A DNA stretch of 64,000 nt from Lineus longissimus (lineage: Eukaryota > Nemertea > Pilidiophora > Heteronemertea > Lineidae), in contig NC_088317.1 of NCBI RefSeq assembly GCF_910592395.1, forward strand, positions 9,858,001 to 9,922,000. Reading direction: 5' to 3'. The notes beneath the pieces are model-generated. The model searched no databases. It was given only the letters and a program-made list of their open reading frames with translations, and had not been told where the DNA came from. Below, piece by piece: positions 53,376 through 64,000 of the stretch; the first letter of the stretch is position 1; each line of letters starts with the position of its first letter. Made by a program: the position numbers and the translations under genes.

Positions 53376-55062
53376 AATGTCTTCTTGATATGTCATCAAT
53401 TTCTTCTGGATGTGACAATGTTTTCTGGATGTGACAATTTTTTCGGAGTCAAACTACACCGCAAAACCATAACAAGAAACCCAGGTAAGCATCCACTACT
53501 TACTTTTACAAACCAAAATCTCCTCATCAGAGGTCATTTTCGAGACGATATGCCCAACGGAAGGACTTCAATAACAAATACACGTCTCTCTATTTTGTTT
53601 AGGTTCCTAATCTTCAGCCAATTGTCCTGGGATTACTCCGTTATCTGCGTCATTCCATACGCCCCCGCCTTCACCTGCGCCTCCGCCGTCAATTACGAAG
53701 AGTCAATGACTCTTTCTTCAAAACACAAAAGAGCAGTACAGAAATCTGTACAGATCGGAAGTGACGTAGGTTTCACATTCAGTAACCTTCGCTTGCGCGG
53801 AGAGACGTCGAGTGATGTATTAAGAAGGTTCGAGAATTTCTAGAATGTTCCAGAAGAATGTTAAATTTATTCCATATGATAGTGTGTTGGAAAATCCCTA
53901 TTCCAGTGAGAAAATTTCAGGTTTAGTTCACAGAAAAACATGAAGCCAAGATACCTTCATTAAATTCATACGTCCATGAAAAAATAGTCACGAATCAGCA
54001 TCGTTTACTGGAAGAAAGACAATCCTATGCAAATCTCGCAATGTTTCTAATTTAACCGGGCAATCCTTAATCCAACAATTCAAATACCATTTATCACGTC
54101 AGGGCCTCGGTTTTGAGGGTTCTACCATGACATTATGATATGAGGGAGCTCGCATTCACCTACTTTACCAATTAGACTTAGGACTCCATTCCTTACCTCT
54201 GCCCTTACTACCTCTATAATTACCTCTATAGGGCCTCCCATAGCCCCTATGAATAACCCGTATAACCCCCATAGATTGGATAGGGCGTATACGGAGGGGG
54301 AGGGTAAGGGTAACCTGAACTGGTGGTTGTGTTGTACCACCTGCTTGTGGGGGATGTTGGTCTCTTTCGAGCTGAGTCGAATCCGAGTCACTTTCTGTTC
54401 TTCACCTTCTTCTTGCTCCTTGACAATGCTTTAAGCGTCGATATCAAAAAGCACCCCCGCCCAACACCGATAAGGTGAACACAGTCAAATCAATTCTACC
54501 CTGATTTTGTTTGGCTTGTCTCGCAACCTCTTGAAAGATGAGAGCACTACTATCATCGGACGTCTCGGCAACCGCCGCCAATTCATCTAATAGTAGCAGC
54601 AAGAGCGACTCATTTGGTTCATTTTTGGGTGGCCAGCGGCCTCACCTTTTGCTTCGTACTTCCTCATTTATCGCCACCCCTTTCTGTTTCGGTACATCAA
54701 TCTACGTCCTCTACTTTGGCGAGTGATTCAACGCAGGATCTATAGTGGCCGCAGGTTCCGCACTGGCTGCACTAGTAGATCTACAGATATATAACCCAAT
54801 ATAAGTGTAACCCAATATAAGTGTCACCGAAACTTTCCGGTACATAAGTGTCTGACTTATGTAGAGAAACTTCGCACAGCACCTTGACCAAGTAATCACA
54901 TACACTCACTAAGAGGGGCTTGTCCCCTGCTACAACAATATGAATATACGAAGACCAGCCAAAATTCAGCCAAGCAAAACTATATTTCCATGCACACCTT
55001 CAACAAGCATTATTAGATGTAAGAATAATATAGTTATATAGTCAGAGCCTATGGCTTAGGTT
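53376..55062. other. No gene recognised
   Basis: Includes a 152-codon open frame at 53385-53843 without motifs and a short Ser-rich frame at 54538-54726. Around 54200-54310 short direct repeats of CCTCTATAA and CCCCTAT words occur. I see no splice-bounded exon with a recognisable domain. Confidence 0.4.
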
Positions 55063-55653
55063 CCGTTTAGACTGCAAAAAACCCATTCAGATCGGATCCG
55101 GATGCGATCCGATCGAACCACAATTCAGGTCTCAAAAATTGCGCGTGATTTAGACAATCAGCGCAATCCGGTCTCATCTGGACGCATTTATGAAGATATG
55201 GAACTGTCCAATACATGTTGCTTGTAAATGAATTTTAAAAAACGTTAAAAAAACGTTAGTGCGCATGCGCCCAGGTAAACTAAATCCGGATTCGGTATCC
55301 ATTTGGGTTTAGCCAAAGCTTTTAATCTGCATGCATCCGGATACATCTAGATTAAAACTACCTCGATCGATGTTTTTTTTGTAATCCGGATGGGACCACC
55401 TTCATTTTGCATTTAGACGACAAAACCAGGCGCATGTCGCACAGAAGATGAACCTTAAATGACACCAGGAGAAAATGGAAGAAATTGATGTGCTCATATT
55501 TCACAAAAAGCAGACAATAGAGATATGAATAAACAGTCCGTTTCAACCTGCCATGCTCAGAGCGACATGCGCCTGGGTTTTCTGTGACGGCTCACAATTT
55601 AGATCACATTCGGATTCAATCGGATCGTGGCTTTTTTCATGTCGTCTAAACGA
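55063..55653. mobile_element. ~590-bp palindromic MITE with CGTTTAGAC ends, possibly nested
   Basis: The left end CCGTTTAGACTGCAAAAAA pairs imperfectly with the right end CTTTTTTCATGTCGTCTAAACG. Both are followed inward by GGATCCG/CGGATTC-type words (ATCGGATCCGGATGCGATCC). An inner perfect pair CCAGGCGCATGTCGC (about 55426) / GCGACATGCGCCTGG (about 55561) marks a second, nested inverted repeat. Confidence 0.65.
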
Positions 55654-56119
55654 CATAACCTATTCTTCTTCTATTGTTATATACCATCCATGGGGTATAG
55701 CCCAACTACACCATGCTTACACACGCACTCAACCAAAGAAATAAAGGGCAGTAACGCCTGCAACAAATGGCATACTCCTTGCCCTAATCAACTTCCATGA
55801 ATATCACGATGCAAACTCGATAACATCTACCACAAACAGCACCATAACATCATGTTGACCATGATCATTACACGCGACATATATTGGCACTAATTCATCG
55901 CCTTCTCTCATGAATCTAGACGAACCCATAGAGTCCTCCTCGACTGTTATTTTATAGCCCTTCTGGACTGTTTATTTTCTAGTCCTACTCGACTTTTGGC
56001 ATCCTTGCCATGCCTTGCTCGCTGAGCGTATATTTTATTGTCCTTCTCGACTTTAAATCGGTGTGTCCGTCCGGTAATGGCGTCTAACACGAAACGGCAG
56101 AGCATGGTTCATCACGTGG
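55654..56119. other. No gene recognised
   Basis: A/T-rich spacer with weak direct repeats of TCCT..CGACTTTT/ATTTTATTGTCCTTCTCGAC around 55930-56055. Confidence 0.4.
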
Positions 56120-56385
56120 TGTCGCTTGTGATGAAAGGACAACACCAGTCACATTTGGATACAACATCTGTGGGCGATCATTTCAGGGACAACCCCAGTC
56201 ACATCTCGTTCAAAGGACTGTGGACTATCATAGCAGAGACAACACCAGTCGCATTCAGATACAAGGAGTGTGGGCTATCATATCAGGAGAACACAAAACG
56301 CATCCGGATACAAGGATTGTGAAATATAATATCAACAACAACCGCAGTTGCATCCGGATACAAAGACTGTGGACTCTAGTTGTAC

Positions 56386-57217
56386 TTCCACCTATCAAAT
56401 CCCCGTGTCTTTTGCGCTTACACCCTATGAATTGACGTGTCTAAATAGACCCATGTGTCAAATCCCCGTGTTGATTAGCCCCATCGAGCTCGATGGGGCT
56501 AATCAGGGGCTAATTTAGACCCGTGTTCAACACGGGTTTTTTGATAGGTGGGATCTGAATAGACACGGCCATTGCAAGTTCTAAGATCCGGCGACATATG
56601 GCGCGGTGTAGTTGCCGAGACAAGACCACAATTGATTTTTTAAGCCTTTTAGCAGTTAAATTGTCAATGTTTGACCGCGACGCATCAAAGAATGCGTCAA
56701 GTAGTGAAACTGAAATTCGGATATGATATACGGGTTAGTCTTGCAAGTAACTGGTGCGATTTAAAATGGTGATTGACCACGGAAATTGTTTTATAATCGA
56801 CAAATTAGACAGACTTTGATATTTCCACTCTTTTCAGCCAACTGGCAGGAAAAACTCAAAACACGCCACCTATTATCCAATTAGCAAAATTCGAAATTAA
56901 TTTTTTCATCAAATAATTTCTTTATATCTGTAGACTTGCCACAACAAATATTTTTTCAATACCTCTCCAAATATGTACTTGAGAGTAAAAAACATGCACT
57001 TGTCTAATTGATAGGCCTCGACCCTCCAACCTATGAATATTCATTAGTGGTCTTGTCTCTGCCTCGGTATTGCGCATGCGAAATTCCCTCCAATGGGAAA
57101 GAAACACAGGAGAGCTCCCTACCTACAGCGCACCTGTCGCCGGGGCTATTAACCATTATCTTACAACACTGATAGGTGTAAGTCTTGAAAAAACACGGGG
57201 TTTTATGATAGGCGGAA
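56386..57217. mobile_element. 832-bp inverted-repeat DNA element inserted in the minisatellite
   Basis: Left end TTCCACCTATCA..ATCCCCGTGT and right end ACACGGGGTTTTATGATAGG, then CGGAA, are inverted repeats. Both are followed inward by GTGTAAG/CTTACAC words. It also contains a perfect 34-bp palindrome (56472-56505) and the near palindrome ACCCGTGTTCAACACGGGT. No coding frame. Target duplication not resolved. Confidence 0.75.
56472..56505. repeat. Perfect 34-bp palindrome
   Basis: Half-site TGATTAGCCCCATCGAG followed without spacer by its exact complement, centred on GAGCTC. Confidence 0.95.
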
Positions 57218-57665
57218 CTACTACTTTTAATATCAGAGACAACCGCAGTTGCATCTGGATACAAAGACTGTGAAATATCATGTCATAGACAACACCAACC
57301 ACATTTGGATACAAAGCAAGGATACAAAGACTGTGGAATATCATATCAGAGACACCACTAGTCACATCTGGATACAAGGACTGTGAAATATCATATCAGA
57401 GACAGCACCAGATGTATCTGGATACAAGGACTGTGGACTATAATATCAGAGACATCCGCAGTCGCATCCGGATACAAAGACTGTGAAATATCATGTCATA
57501 GACAACACCAACCACATTTGGGTACAAAGACTGTGGAATATCATATCAGAGACAACACCAATCGCATCCGGATACAAGGACTGTGAAATATCATTATCAT
57601 AGACAACACCAGTTGTATCTGGATACAAGGAGTGTGGAATATCATATCAGAGACAACACCAGGGG

Positions 57666-58489
57666 TCAAGGAGCAACTAAAAAAAGATGTACAGATTGAA
57701 CCCAAAATATGATATCAATTGTAAATGTTTTATTTTAGGTAGTAGTAGTAGGAGGTATGTACACCATATACAGGGATAAATGCTGGGAAGAGAATGCAAT
57801 AATATTGTAGTTGGGATGACAGGCTTAGGTACTCAATAACTACCTGCTGTTCAATGAGTTAATGAATTGATACATCTCTGATCTACGTACATTTGCCTTT
57901 TGTTGTGAAAGTATTCTAATTTCCTGACAAAGGTAACATTGCTGTTGAGGTGACTTCGGTGGGCATTTCTTTGGTGTTAGTGCAGACACAGTTTTGGTAA
58001 GATGTCTTAACAACAAAACAACAAAACTTATCCATTTACATGTTCTAAATTGTAAAAAGTGAAGCTTGAGCCATACTTCTTTCAAAGATTGTTAATCTGA
58101 GTGGCATCATGTTTATCTGTCTATTTGTCCAATGAATTAAACAAGACAATTGTTGAGTCAAGGATGTGATAGGCATGTCAGTTCCCCCTAGTGGCTACCT
58201 CATGAAGAACTCCGTGTTTCTGTAGCTGGAGTTGTCTCTGAAAGGAGTAAGAAAACATCTAGTCAGATAGGTGAGATGCGAGTATAAAGACAAAAGCTTT
58301 TACCTGTTGGCGTCAATGAACAGTGAAGATTGTTGCAAAGCTTACTTCGGGTTGATGAAAAACAATGCCAGCAAAATGGGCTGGGATTTAAGATTGTTGG
58401 AAAAGGTCTATTAAAAACTCAGGTTACAATGATCCTCCACACATAATTGAGAGTGGACCACTGGGGAATTTTATTTTACAATGAAATGT
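57666..58489. other. No gene recognised
   Basis: AT-rich with TAGTAGTAG near 57745. The minus frame at 57840-58085 has no motif. Confidence 0.4.
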
Positions 58490-58955
58490 CCTGGGGACAT
58501 TGTGCTCACCTGGGAATCATTAAATTGCAGATGAAATGACATATGGAGGTTAAATTGATCTGCGGTGAAATTATAGAGTTTGACCTCTGTAACCTTGAAA
58601 AGTAGGTCAAATCAAAAACCCGGGTATTATGTCATGTAGTCTCTTCAGAGGTATCCACAGAAAAATAATTCAAGATCCTAGCTATCAGCATTCATGAGAT
58701 ATTGACAAAATAAGGTTTTCAAAGATGGCCGCCTGGAGCCCAGAAAGTAGGTCAAATTGCAATGATTTTCGGTATGTCAGGTCATGCTGTCATAATCCAT
58801 CCACACACCAAGTTTCAACCTCCTAGACTCAATGGTGAGCAAACGTGCCACCATTGTTGACGGACGCCGGACGGACGGCCCGACAGACAGCCCGACGACG
58901 GACGACGGACAAGACGTGACGGCATAAGCTCACCCAGGTGAGCTAAAAAATGGTT
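58490..58955. repeat. Dispersed repeat with GCTCACCTGGG / CCCAGGTGAGCTAAAA ends
   Basis: Left end ATTGTGCTCACCTGGG (58498-58513) mirrors CCCAGGTGAGCTAAAAAA (about 58933-58950). Inside are a TGACCT..AACCTTGAAAAGTAGGTCA module (58581-58609), GATGGCCGCCTGG and an ACGGACG/GACGACGG-rich tract before the right end. Same family as 60405-62130 and parts of 47729-52197. Confidence 0.75.
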
Positions 58956-59873
58956 TATTCCAAAAAAATTATATAAGAAAACCCCAAACGAAGCAAAAGG
59001 TCATTGTTGGAGGTTCTATTGTTGCAACATACTAAAGACTACTCATACCCATTACATTATGGCGCAATGGTGGAAATGATATTGAAAGAAGACATCAACT
59101 GACATTTTCCATCAAACAAAAAATAACAACTACAAATTGTATTAACCCCCTTGTTCCAATAAGATTCAAATACGGGCGACTCGTTCAAAAACCGCGGTGA
59201 TTCGTACATGATGAATAGACATCCGTACATGTCCGAAACTAAGTACGCTTGCGCACTTGCTAAGAGTATAATGACGTCATCTACTGGCATCATAGTATGA
59301 CGTCATCTGTGATGAAGTTTGCGTTTATTGTTGTCCGTGGGTTGCGCATTTCTCATTGTTTAGACGTTATGTTTTTTGACGTTGCAAAAACTTCATTGAA
59401 CAACATGGCGTTTTACCGAAAGAACATCCTGCACCGGGTCTCATGACCAAAGTTATCGCATTATACCGCCTTTGCCCTTTTCACTTAATCATAAAGCTAG
59501 CACAGTTGCGAGGCCTTTACGTGAGTTTGTTAATTTCCGCATATATCATTTGTGTAATGTGTATATAATGTCAATTGAAAGTGGCTAATTGCGAGCTTAG
59601 ACTAGTAGCAGATATAGACGAATTTGAATAGATGAAAATTCATTTTCAGAGAAACTTTGTCACCTTACGACGTCATTGTCGTCTGGTTTGTGGTCACAAA
59701 TAGGATGTGTCAGTGAAGACCAAGCATTGCAGCATTTGTGTGTTAAATGAAGAACATATTAAAGAGTTGTCGATACATGTGCGTTATTTTGGTGTAATTC
59801 TCGAAATAGTGAACTTTTGGTTTGAACTTATCGTCATTCTGTCAAAAGAGACTTGTTTGCCTCTATCTGAATA
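58956..59873. other. No gene recognised
   Basis: Unassigned. TGACGTCA words occur near 59270-59306. No coding motif. Confidence 0.4.
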
Positions 59874-59875
59874 TA

Positions 59876-60052
59876 CAGTGGAACCTCCCTTAGCGGACAC
59901 CTCTCTATTAGGACAACCTCTCTATTAAGGACACTAGTTTTGGTCCCAAATTGGTAGTTTCTATTCAATTTGACCTCTCTAATCAGGACGACTCTCTATT
60001 AAGGACAGCACTTGCCAGTCCCGAAGGTGTCCTTAATAGAGAGGTTCTACTG
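59876..60052. mobile_element. Tigger/pogo-like MITE (177 bp), TA target site
   Basis: Starts CAGTGGAACCTCCCTTA and ends TAATAGAGAGGTTCTACTG, inverted repeats of the form common in Tigger/pogo (Tc1-mariner) elements. Flanked by TA on both sides (59874-59875 and 60053-60054). CTCTCTATTA and TTAAGGACA words repeat inside. Confidence 0.85.
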
Positions 60053-60404
60053 TATATGTTAGGCATTATCGACCGATTTGCCCTATAGATTGATCGCGCA
60101 GCGCCATCTATGGTTCTGTCGTTTGTGCAAGCATCGGTCGATGGCTCAGCGCGATCTATCGATGGGTTGTGTAATGGATACTGGGATTGGACAGGAGTGC
60201 GTGATGAGGGCCGTGCGTGGGTCTGCATGCGGGATGTGCTCGAGGGTTGAGGTAGGGGGTTGACGGCTAGGGTAGGCCGAAGGGTTTAACAAGGATTAGG
60301 ATTAGGGTTGGGTCAGCTAGGGATAGGGGTTGGCTAGGATTGAGGTAAGGCCTAAATGCATGTCTTTTCCTTCCTAACCTCAGTTTTGAATAATGAAACG
60401 GCCA

Positions 60405-62030
60405 GGGGCCATTGTGCTCACCGTATACATCTTTTAGTAGGCAGGATCATGCTTAGTTTACAGGTGAATATAGTGAACACAATCAGGCATGAAGACTTTT
60501 TTTAGATGTGTATTGATGTCAAGTAATAAGACAGGGCAGTATATATAAGTTTATGATCCAACCAATAATTGTCTATGACATCAACAAGATCAATATTGTG
60601 TGATTGCTAAGAGTCCCTGCAATAAAAAATTTCATCGAAAAAAAGTCATTAATAAGCGAGATATTGCACGTCCTACCTTTTCAGTTTTGACCCCCTGGTG
60701 GCCAAATCAAGAATCAGATCAGGCCAAAATTCGGCGTCAGAGATTATCTGATGTAGGGGGTTATATGTACCAACTTTCAAGTTCATAGCTTCAGCAGTTA
60801 AGAAACGTGCCATAGTTACACTCTAACGGCCAATTCACGCCATTTGACCTCTGTGACCTAGAAAAGGAGGTCAAATCCAAAAATCGTAGGACATGTGGTG
60901 TATCCTTGCTAGAAGTCCCTGCCATAAAAAATTTATCGAAAACAATTCACTCAAATAAGCAAGATATTGCACTTCTTACTTTTTCCATTATGGCCCCCTG
61001 GGGGCCGAATAAAGAATCAGATCGGGCCAAAATTCGGCATCAGAGGTTATCTGATGTAGGGGGTTATATGCACCAAGTTTCAAGTTCATAGCTTTAATGG
61101 TTAAGAAACGTGCCATAGTTTACACTCTAACGGCAAATTTACGCCATATGACCTCTGTGACCTTGAAAAGTAGGTCAAATTGAAAACCCGTACGATATGT
61201 GATGTATTCTTCCTAAGAGTACCTACCATTAATATTTTATCGAAAACAAGTCACTTATAAGCGAGATATCACACTTTTTAGATTTCCACTTTTGGCCCCC
61301 TGGTGGCAAAGTTGAGAATCAGATCAACTGAAATTCAGCACCAGAGGCTATGTGATATAGGGGGTTATATGTACCAAGTTTCAAGTTCATAGCTTTAGTG
61401 GTTAAGAAACGTGCCATAGTTTACACTCTAATGGCCAATTTACGCCATATGACCTCTGTGACCTTGAAAACAAGGTCAAATTAAAAACCCGTATAATATA
61501 AAATGTATATTTGCTATGAGTACCTACAACAAAAGTTTTATCGAAAACAAGTCACTTATAAGCGAGATATCACACTTTTTCGATTTCCACTTTTGGCCCC
61601 CTGGTGGCAAAGTTAGGAATCAGATCGAACCAAAATTCAGCACCAGAGGCTATGTGATATAGGGGGTTATATGTACCAAGTTTCAAGTTCATAGCTTTAG
61701 TGGTTAAGAAACGTGCCACAGTTTACACTCTAATGGTCAATTTACGCCATATGACCTCTGTGACCTTGAAAACAAGGTCAAATTAAAAACAAGTATAATA
61801 TAAAATGTATATTTGCTATGAGTACCTACAACAAAAGTTTTATCGAAAACAAGTCACTAATAAGCGAGATATCACACTTTTTAGATATCGACATTTGGCC
61901 CCCTGGTGGCCAAACAGAGAATCAGATCGGACCGAAAATCAGTGTCAGAGGTCAGCTGGCCTAGGGCATTCTGTGTACAAAGTTTCAAGTTCATAGCTCC
62001 AGCAGTTAAGAAACGTGCCACTGTTAGGAT

Positions 62031-62088
<58 letters not shown>

Positions 62089-62130
62089 ACACAGCGCTAT
62101 CATATAGACTCCCCTTACGGTGAGCCAAAA
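60405..62130. repeat. Dispersed repeat with five tandem ~301-304 bp cassettes
   Basis: Left end CCATTGTGCTCACCG (about 60409) mirrors CGGTGAGCCAAAAAGG (about 62118-62133). Five copies of one cassette start near 60607, 60908, 61212, 61514 and 61816. Each contains TTTTATCGAAAACAAGTCA, AAGCGAGATAT, GGCCCCCTGGTGGC, AGAATCAGATC, GGGGGTTATATG, TTTCAAGTTCATAGCT and AAGAAACGTGCC; the first four end with a TGACCT..TGACCTTGAAA..AGGTCA module. The fifth ends in a CGA microsatellite. A single-cassette relative is at 58490-58955 and a fragment at 3095. Confidence 0.9.
62030..62090. repeat. CGA trinucleotide microsatellite
   Basis: About twenty uninterrupted CGA units immediately before the right end of the cassette element, taking the place of the ACGGACG tract in the 58490 relative. 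Confidence 0.95.
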
Positions 62131-62875
62131 AGGTATAAATAAGACACGCTTCAGCTGTAACCTTTTTTCTGCTTTCTTGCATTATGATTCTATGAATCTT
62201 TTATAATGGCCCACCCTTGAAGATGTTGGTATGTTAAGCCTTTCTTTGGTTGACCTATATATAAGGCGAGGTGAGACGGTTTTTGCTAAGCCCGCTAGTT
62301 GCCCATGTAGAAGTTTAAAATGTCCTAGGAGAGAATTCCCGGGACACAAAGGATTCTATTATGCGCTTCAGTCTCTGAGCTATTGACGGTCAGGACACTT
62401 TTTCCAGGGGGGCATTTGTTACTGTTACACCAGCCTTTGCGTATTTTGATCACCAAGCTTCTTCTACAATGCAATGAAATAAAGTGAAATTGATTTCAAT
62501 ATACATTTATTTATCTATTTTATATACCAGTTGATACATGATTTATTTACAATAGTACAAATCTTAATATATAATGTTAAAATGTAAAACTTTGAAAATA
62601 CCGGTATCTTTTATTTCATACAAAGTTTACAACAATATTGAATATGTTAATATGTAAAAGTTTAAAAGCATCTTTATTTCATACCACGTTTACAAACTCT
62701 TTATCCTTTATATTCAACATTACATTTAAAAATATTTATTTATTTCAGTTGCATAAAAAGTTATCGTCGGGCGTGCCACCGTTGTCACATTTATTTTGTT
62801 AAAGTCCAAAAAATTCCAACTGAAGTGGTGAAGAGTCATACGAGTCACTAGCAACTGTTGCACTTCCACTCTCTC
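62131..62875. other. No gene recognised
   Basis: Contains AT-rich TTTATTTATTTC and repeated AATATGTAAAA..TTTATTTCATAC phrases (about 62580-62700). Possibly the 3' flank of the protease-PHD pseudogene. Confidence 0.4.
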
Positions 62876-63463
62876 TTAAGATTCATCTATCACGCACGCT
62901 ACATGAAACCACTCTTTGCACTTCTCGCACTCCACCATGAAATCTCCGTTATCTGGACATCTGCATGCACAGTAGATTGGCGTAGTCTCCTGGAACCGTA
63001 TTTCTCTCTGGTGGTGAGTCACATTGGATGGGAAAGGTGAAATCACACCGGTATTGACACATTGTCCGACTTTTTATCATATTTCAACTCAGTTGGATTC
63101 TCCCCGAACAGAATTGAAGTTGCGAAGGCTATGGTGTAGAGTCCACAATCATGAGAATTCGTTTGGCGATCCACGTTCATGACATTCGTTGTCAGATATT
63201 TCTCGGGGCGGTGGCAGTAGCGAGCGATGACTTTTACGGTTGCAGGGGAAGGGTTCTTAAGTAAAGAGTCTATCGAAGGTATATCGAAGCTTATATTCTG
63301 CTCTAGTAGCGTGTCTTGCAACCCTGATACTGTTTGAAATGTTTTTTTTCAAAAGTGTGCTTGCAGCAGTCATATGGCAGTCGTTCAACCACGTCTTGGC
63401 AGTGTCGATTTCTTCGCGTTCTTTACTCGTCAGGAGGACCATTTGTAGTTCGCGCAGCGCCAT
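62876..63463 (-). pseudogene. Ulp1-type cysteine protease fused to a PHD finger, decayed
   Basis: Read on the minus strand: LTSKEREEIDTAKTWLNDCH, MTAASTLLKK, then after a one-base slip in an A-run (near 63345) FQTVSGLQDTLLEQNISFDI. This is followed by VKVIARYCHRPEKYLTTNVM, DRQTNSHDCGLYTIAFATSI and LFGENPTELKYD. The Q-T-N-S-H-D-C-G segment is the glutamine and catalytic cysteine region of C48/Ulp1 proteases, which normally cleave SUMO-like modifiers. The histidine/aspartate part is not evident upstream, so the domain is partial. A second slip near 63050 leads to GVISPFPSNVTH and then a PHD finger: YCACRCPDNGDFMVECEKCK, EWFHVACV, stop at 62876-62878. The Ulp1-PHD combination is seen in repetitive invertebrate proteins. 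This copy lacks an N-terminus. Confidence 0.7.
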
Positions 63464-63689
63464 CGATCGATGCCTGTGCTATCTATCGATGCCCGCGCTA
63501 TTTACCGATCTGTAGAAAGCGCAGCGCTATCGCTCGATGGATCAGATCCACTGACAGCACGTAACATATATGGGATTGACTGAGTGACATTTAGTGAATT
63601 GTCATTGAATAACATTGAGTCAAGTTATTATCGGCAACAAGTGACATTCATTAAGTCAAAGGAGAATCATCTGATGTGAAATCGGTGTA
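63464..63689. other. No gene recognised; ATCGATCGATG-rich patch
   Basis: CGCAGCGCCATCGATCGATG, TATCGATGCCCGCGC and GCGCAGCGCTATCGCTCGAT occur near 63450-63540. A related phrase (GCGCAGCGCCATCTATGG, CATCGGTCGATGG) is at 60095-60165. Confidence 0.5.
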
Positions 63690-63860
63690 TCGCCATTTCG
63701 CCTACAATCATTTTGCCTACAGCCATTTCGCCTACAATCATTTCGCCTATAACCATTTCGCCTACAGCCTTTTTGCCTAACCATTTCGCCTATTATCCAT
63801 TTCGCCTACTAGCCATTTTGCCTACTTGTCTTTTCGCCTACTAGCTATTTCGCCTACTTT
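63690..63860. repeat. Minisatellite of CATTTCGCCTACAAC-type ~17-18 bp units
   Basis: About nine to ten units with consensus CATTTCGCCTACAAC, some with TTTTGCC in place of TTTCGCC. It shares its core with the palindromic element at 43860-44190. Confidence 0.9.
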
Positions 63861-64000
63861 TACTGCTATTTTTGTTTTTTTATGAATTGGAAGAAAAGTA
63901 GGACTTTCTGGATATTTGTATTAAACAGAGGTGGTTTGAGGCAAATTTTTAGCTGGCAGATAGTAGTACGGTCACTATACATTAGCAGAAAATTAGTCAG
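63861..64000. other. No feature seen
   Basis: Short AT-rich end of the window with no recognisable signal. Confidence 0.5.

Larger units (their letters stand above)
56120..57665. repeat. Minisatellite, ~57-60 bp unit (GGATACAAGGACTGTGGACTA...), split in two
   Basis: Units contain CATCCGGATACAAAGACTGT, GAAATATCAT and ATCAGAGACAACACCA. Five units lie at 56120-56385 and about eight at 57222-57665. The two halves are separated by the 832-bp insertion described next. Confidence 0.9.

Noticed and set aside
53385-53843. 152-codon plus-strand open frame
   Set aside because: No motif, biased composition, overlaps the degenerate TCATC repeat, and a splice donor interrupts it.

Overview
The window is eukaryotic animal DNA, AT-leaning and full of retrotransposons, palindromic MITEs, minisatellites and spliced host exons. 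The frequent TAGGCCTA-type words, PHD-type CR1/Rex1-like LINEs, BEL/Pao elements, dispersed repeats ending in GTGAGCTAAAA and lone kinase and SET-domain genes suggest a marine invertebrate, most likely a deuterostome (echinoderm, hemichordate or lancelet). I cannot fix the species. One 100-base N gap (52081-52180) shows this is a draft assembly.

Layout. 1-2960 holds two minisatellites and a ~320-bp tandem repeat. 4252-4453 (-) is an exon of a KMT5A-like SET-domain methyltransferase, and 8636-9715 (-) is a divergent protein kinase. 10077-23420 is a nest of two BEL/Pao LTR retrotransposons. Element A (272-bp LTRs, AAATT target duplication) is split by element B (299-bp LTRs identical over their length, CCCGT target duplication). 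A also carries a palindromic DNA element in its integrase region. The 5' end of A has an odd duplicated-LTR structure that looks like two alleles joined. 26068-26196 (-) is a clean host exon that could be the N-terminal exon of a SET gene. 27492-28055 is a TTAA-flanked MITE. 31190-33675 is a long ~78-bp minisatellite containing a 244-bp palindromic MITE. 34070-38160 (-) is a nearly complete CR1/Rex1-like LINE.

38277-42137 is the most interesting part: a ~3.9-kb unit bounded by ~640-bp inverted repeats. It carries a decayed gene for a FEN1/XPG-like (PIN-fold) nuclease with a helix-hairpin-helix-like motif and a C-terminal cysteine-rich CXC-type domain. It looks like an uncharacterised DNA mobile element. 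To its right, 42797-46172 (+) holds up to four exons of an unrecognised host gene, with a hAT-like MITE (perfect 8-bp target duplication) in the first intron.

46930-62130 is mostly repeats: an AACCTCA palindromic element, a large repeat family with GCTCACC/GGTGAGC ends (three or four members, one containing five ~300-bp tandem cassettes with nuclear-receptor half-sites), a 58-bp minisatellite interrupted by an 832-bp palindrome-containing element, and a Tigger/pogo-like MITE. A TATA-box promoter with a first-exon donor sits at 52655-52812 (+). 62876-63463 (-) is a decayed Ulp1-type protease fused to a PHD finger. Several coding elements here differ from open frames by single-base indels, often in homopolymers, so consensus errors must be considered alongside real decay.
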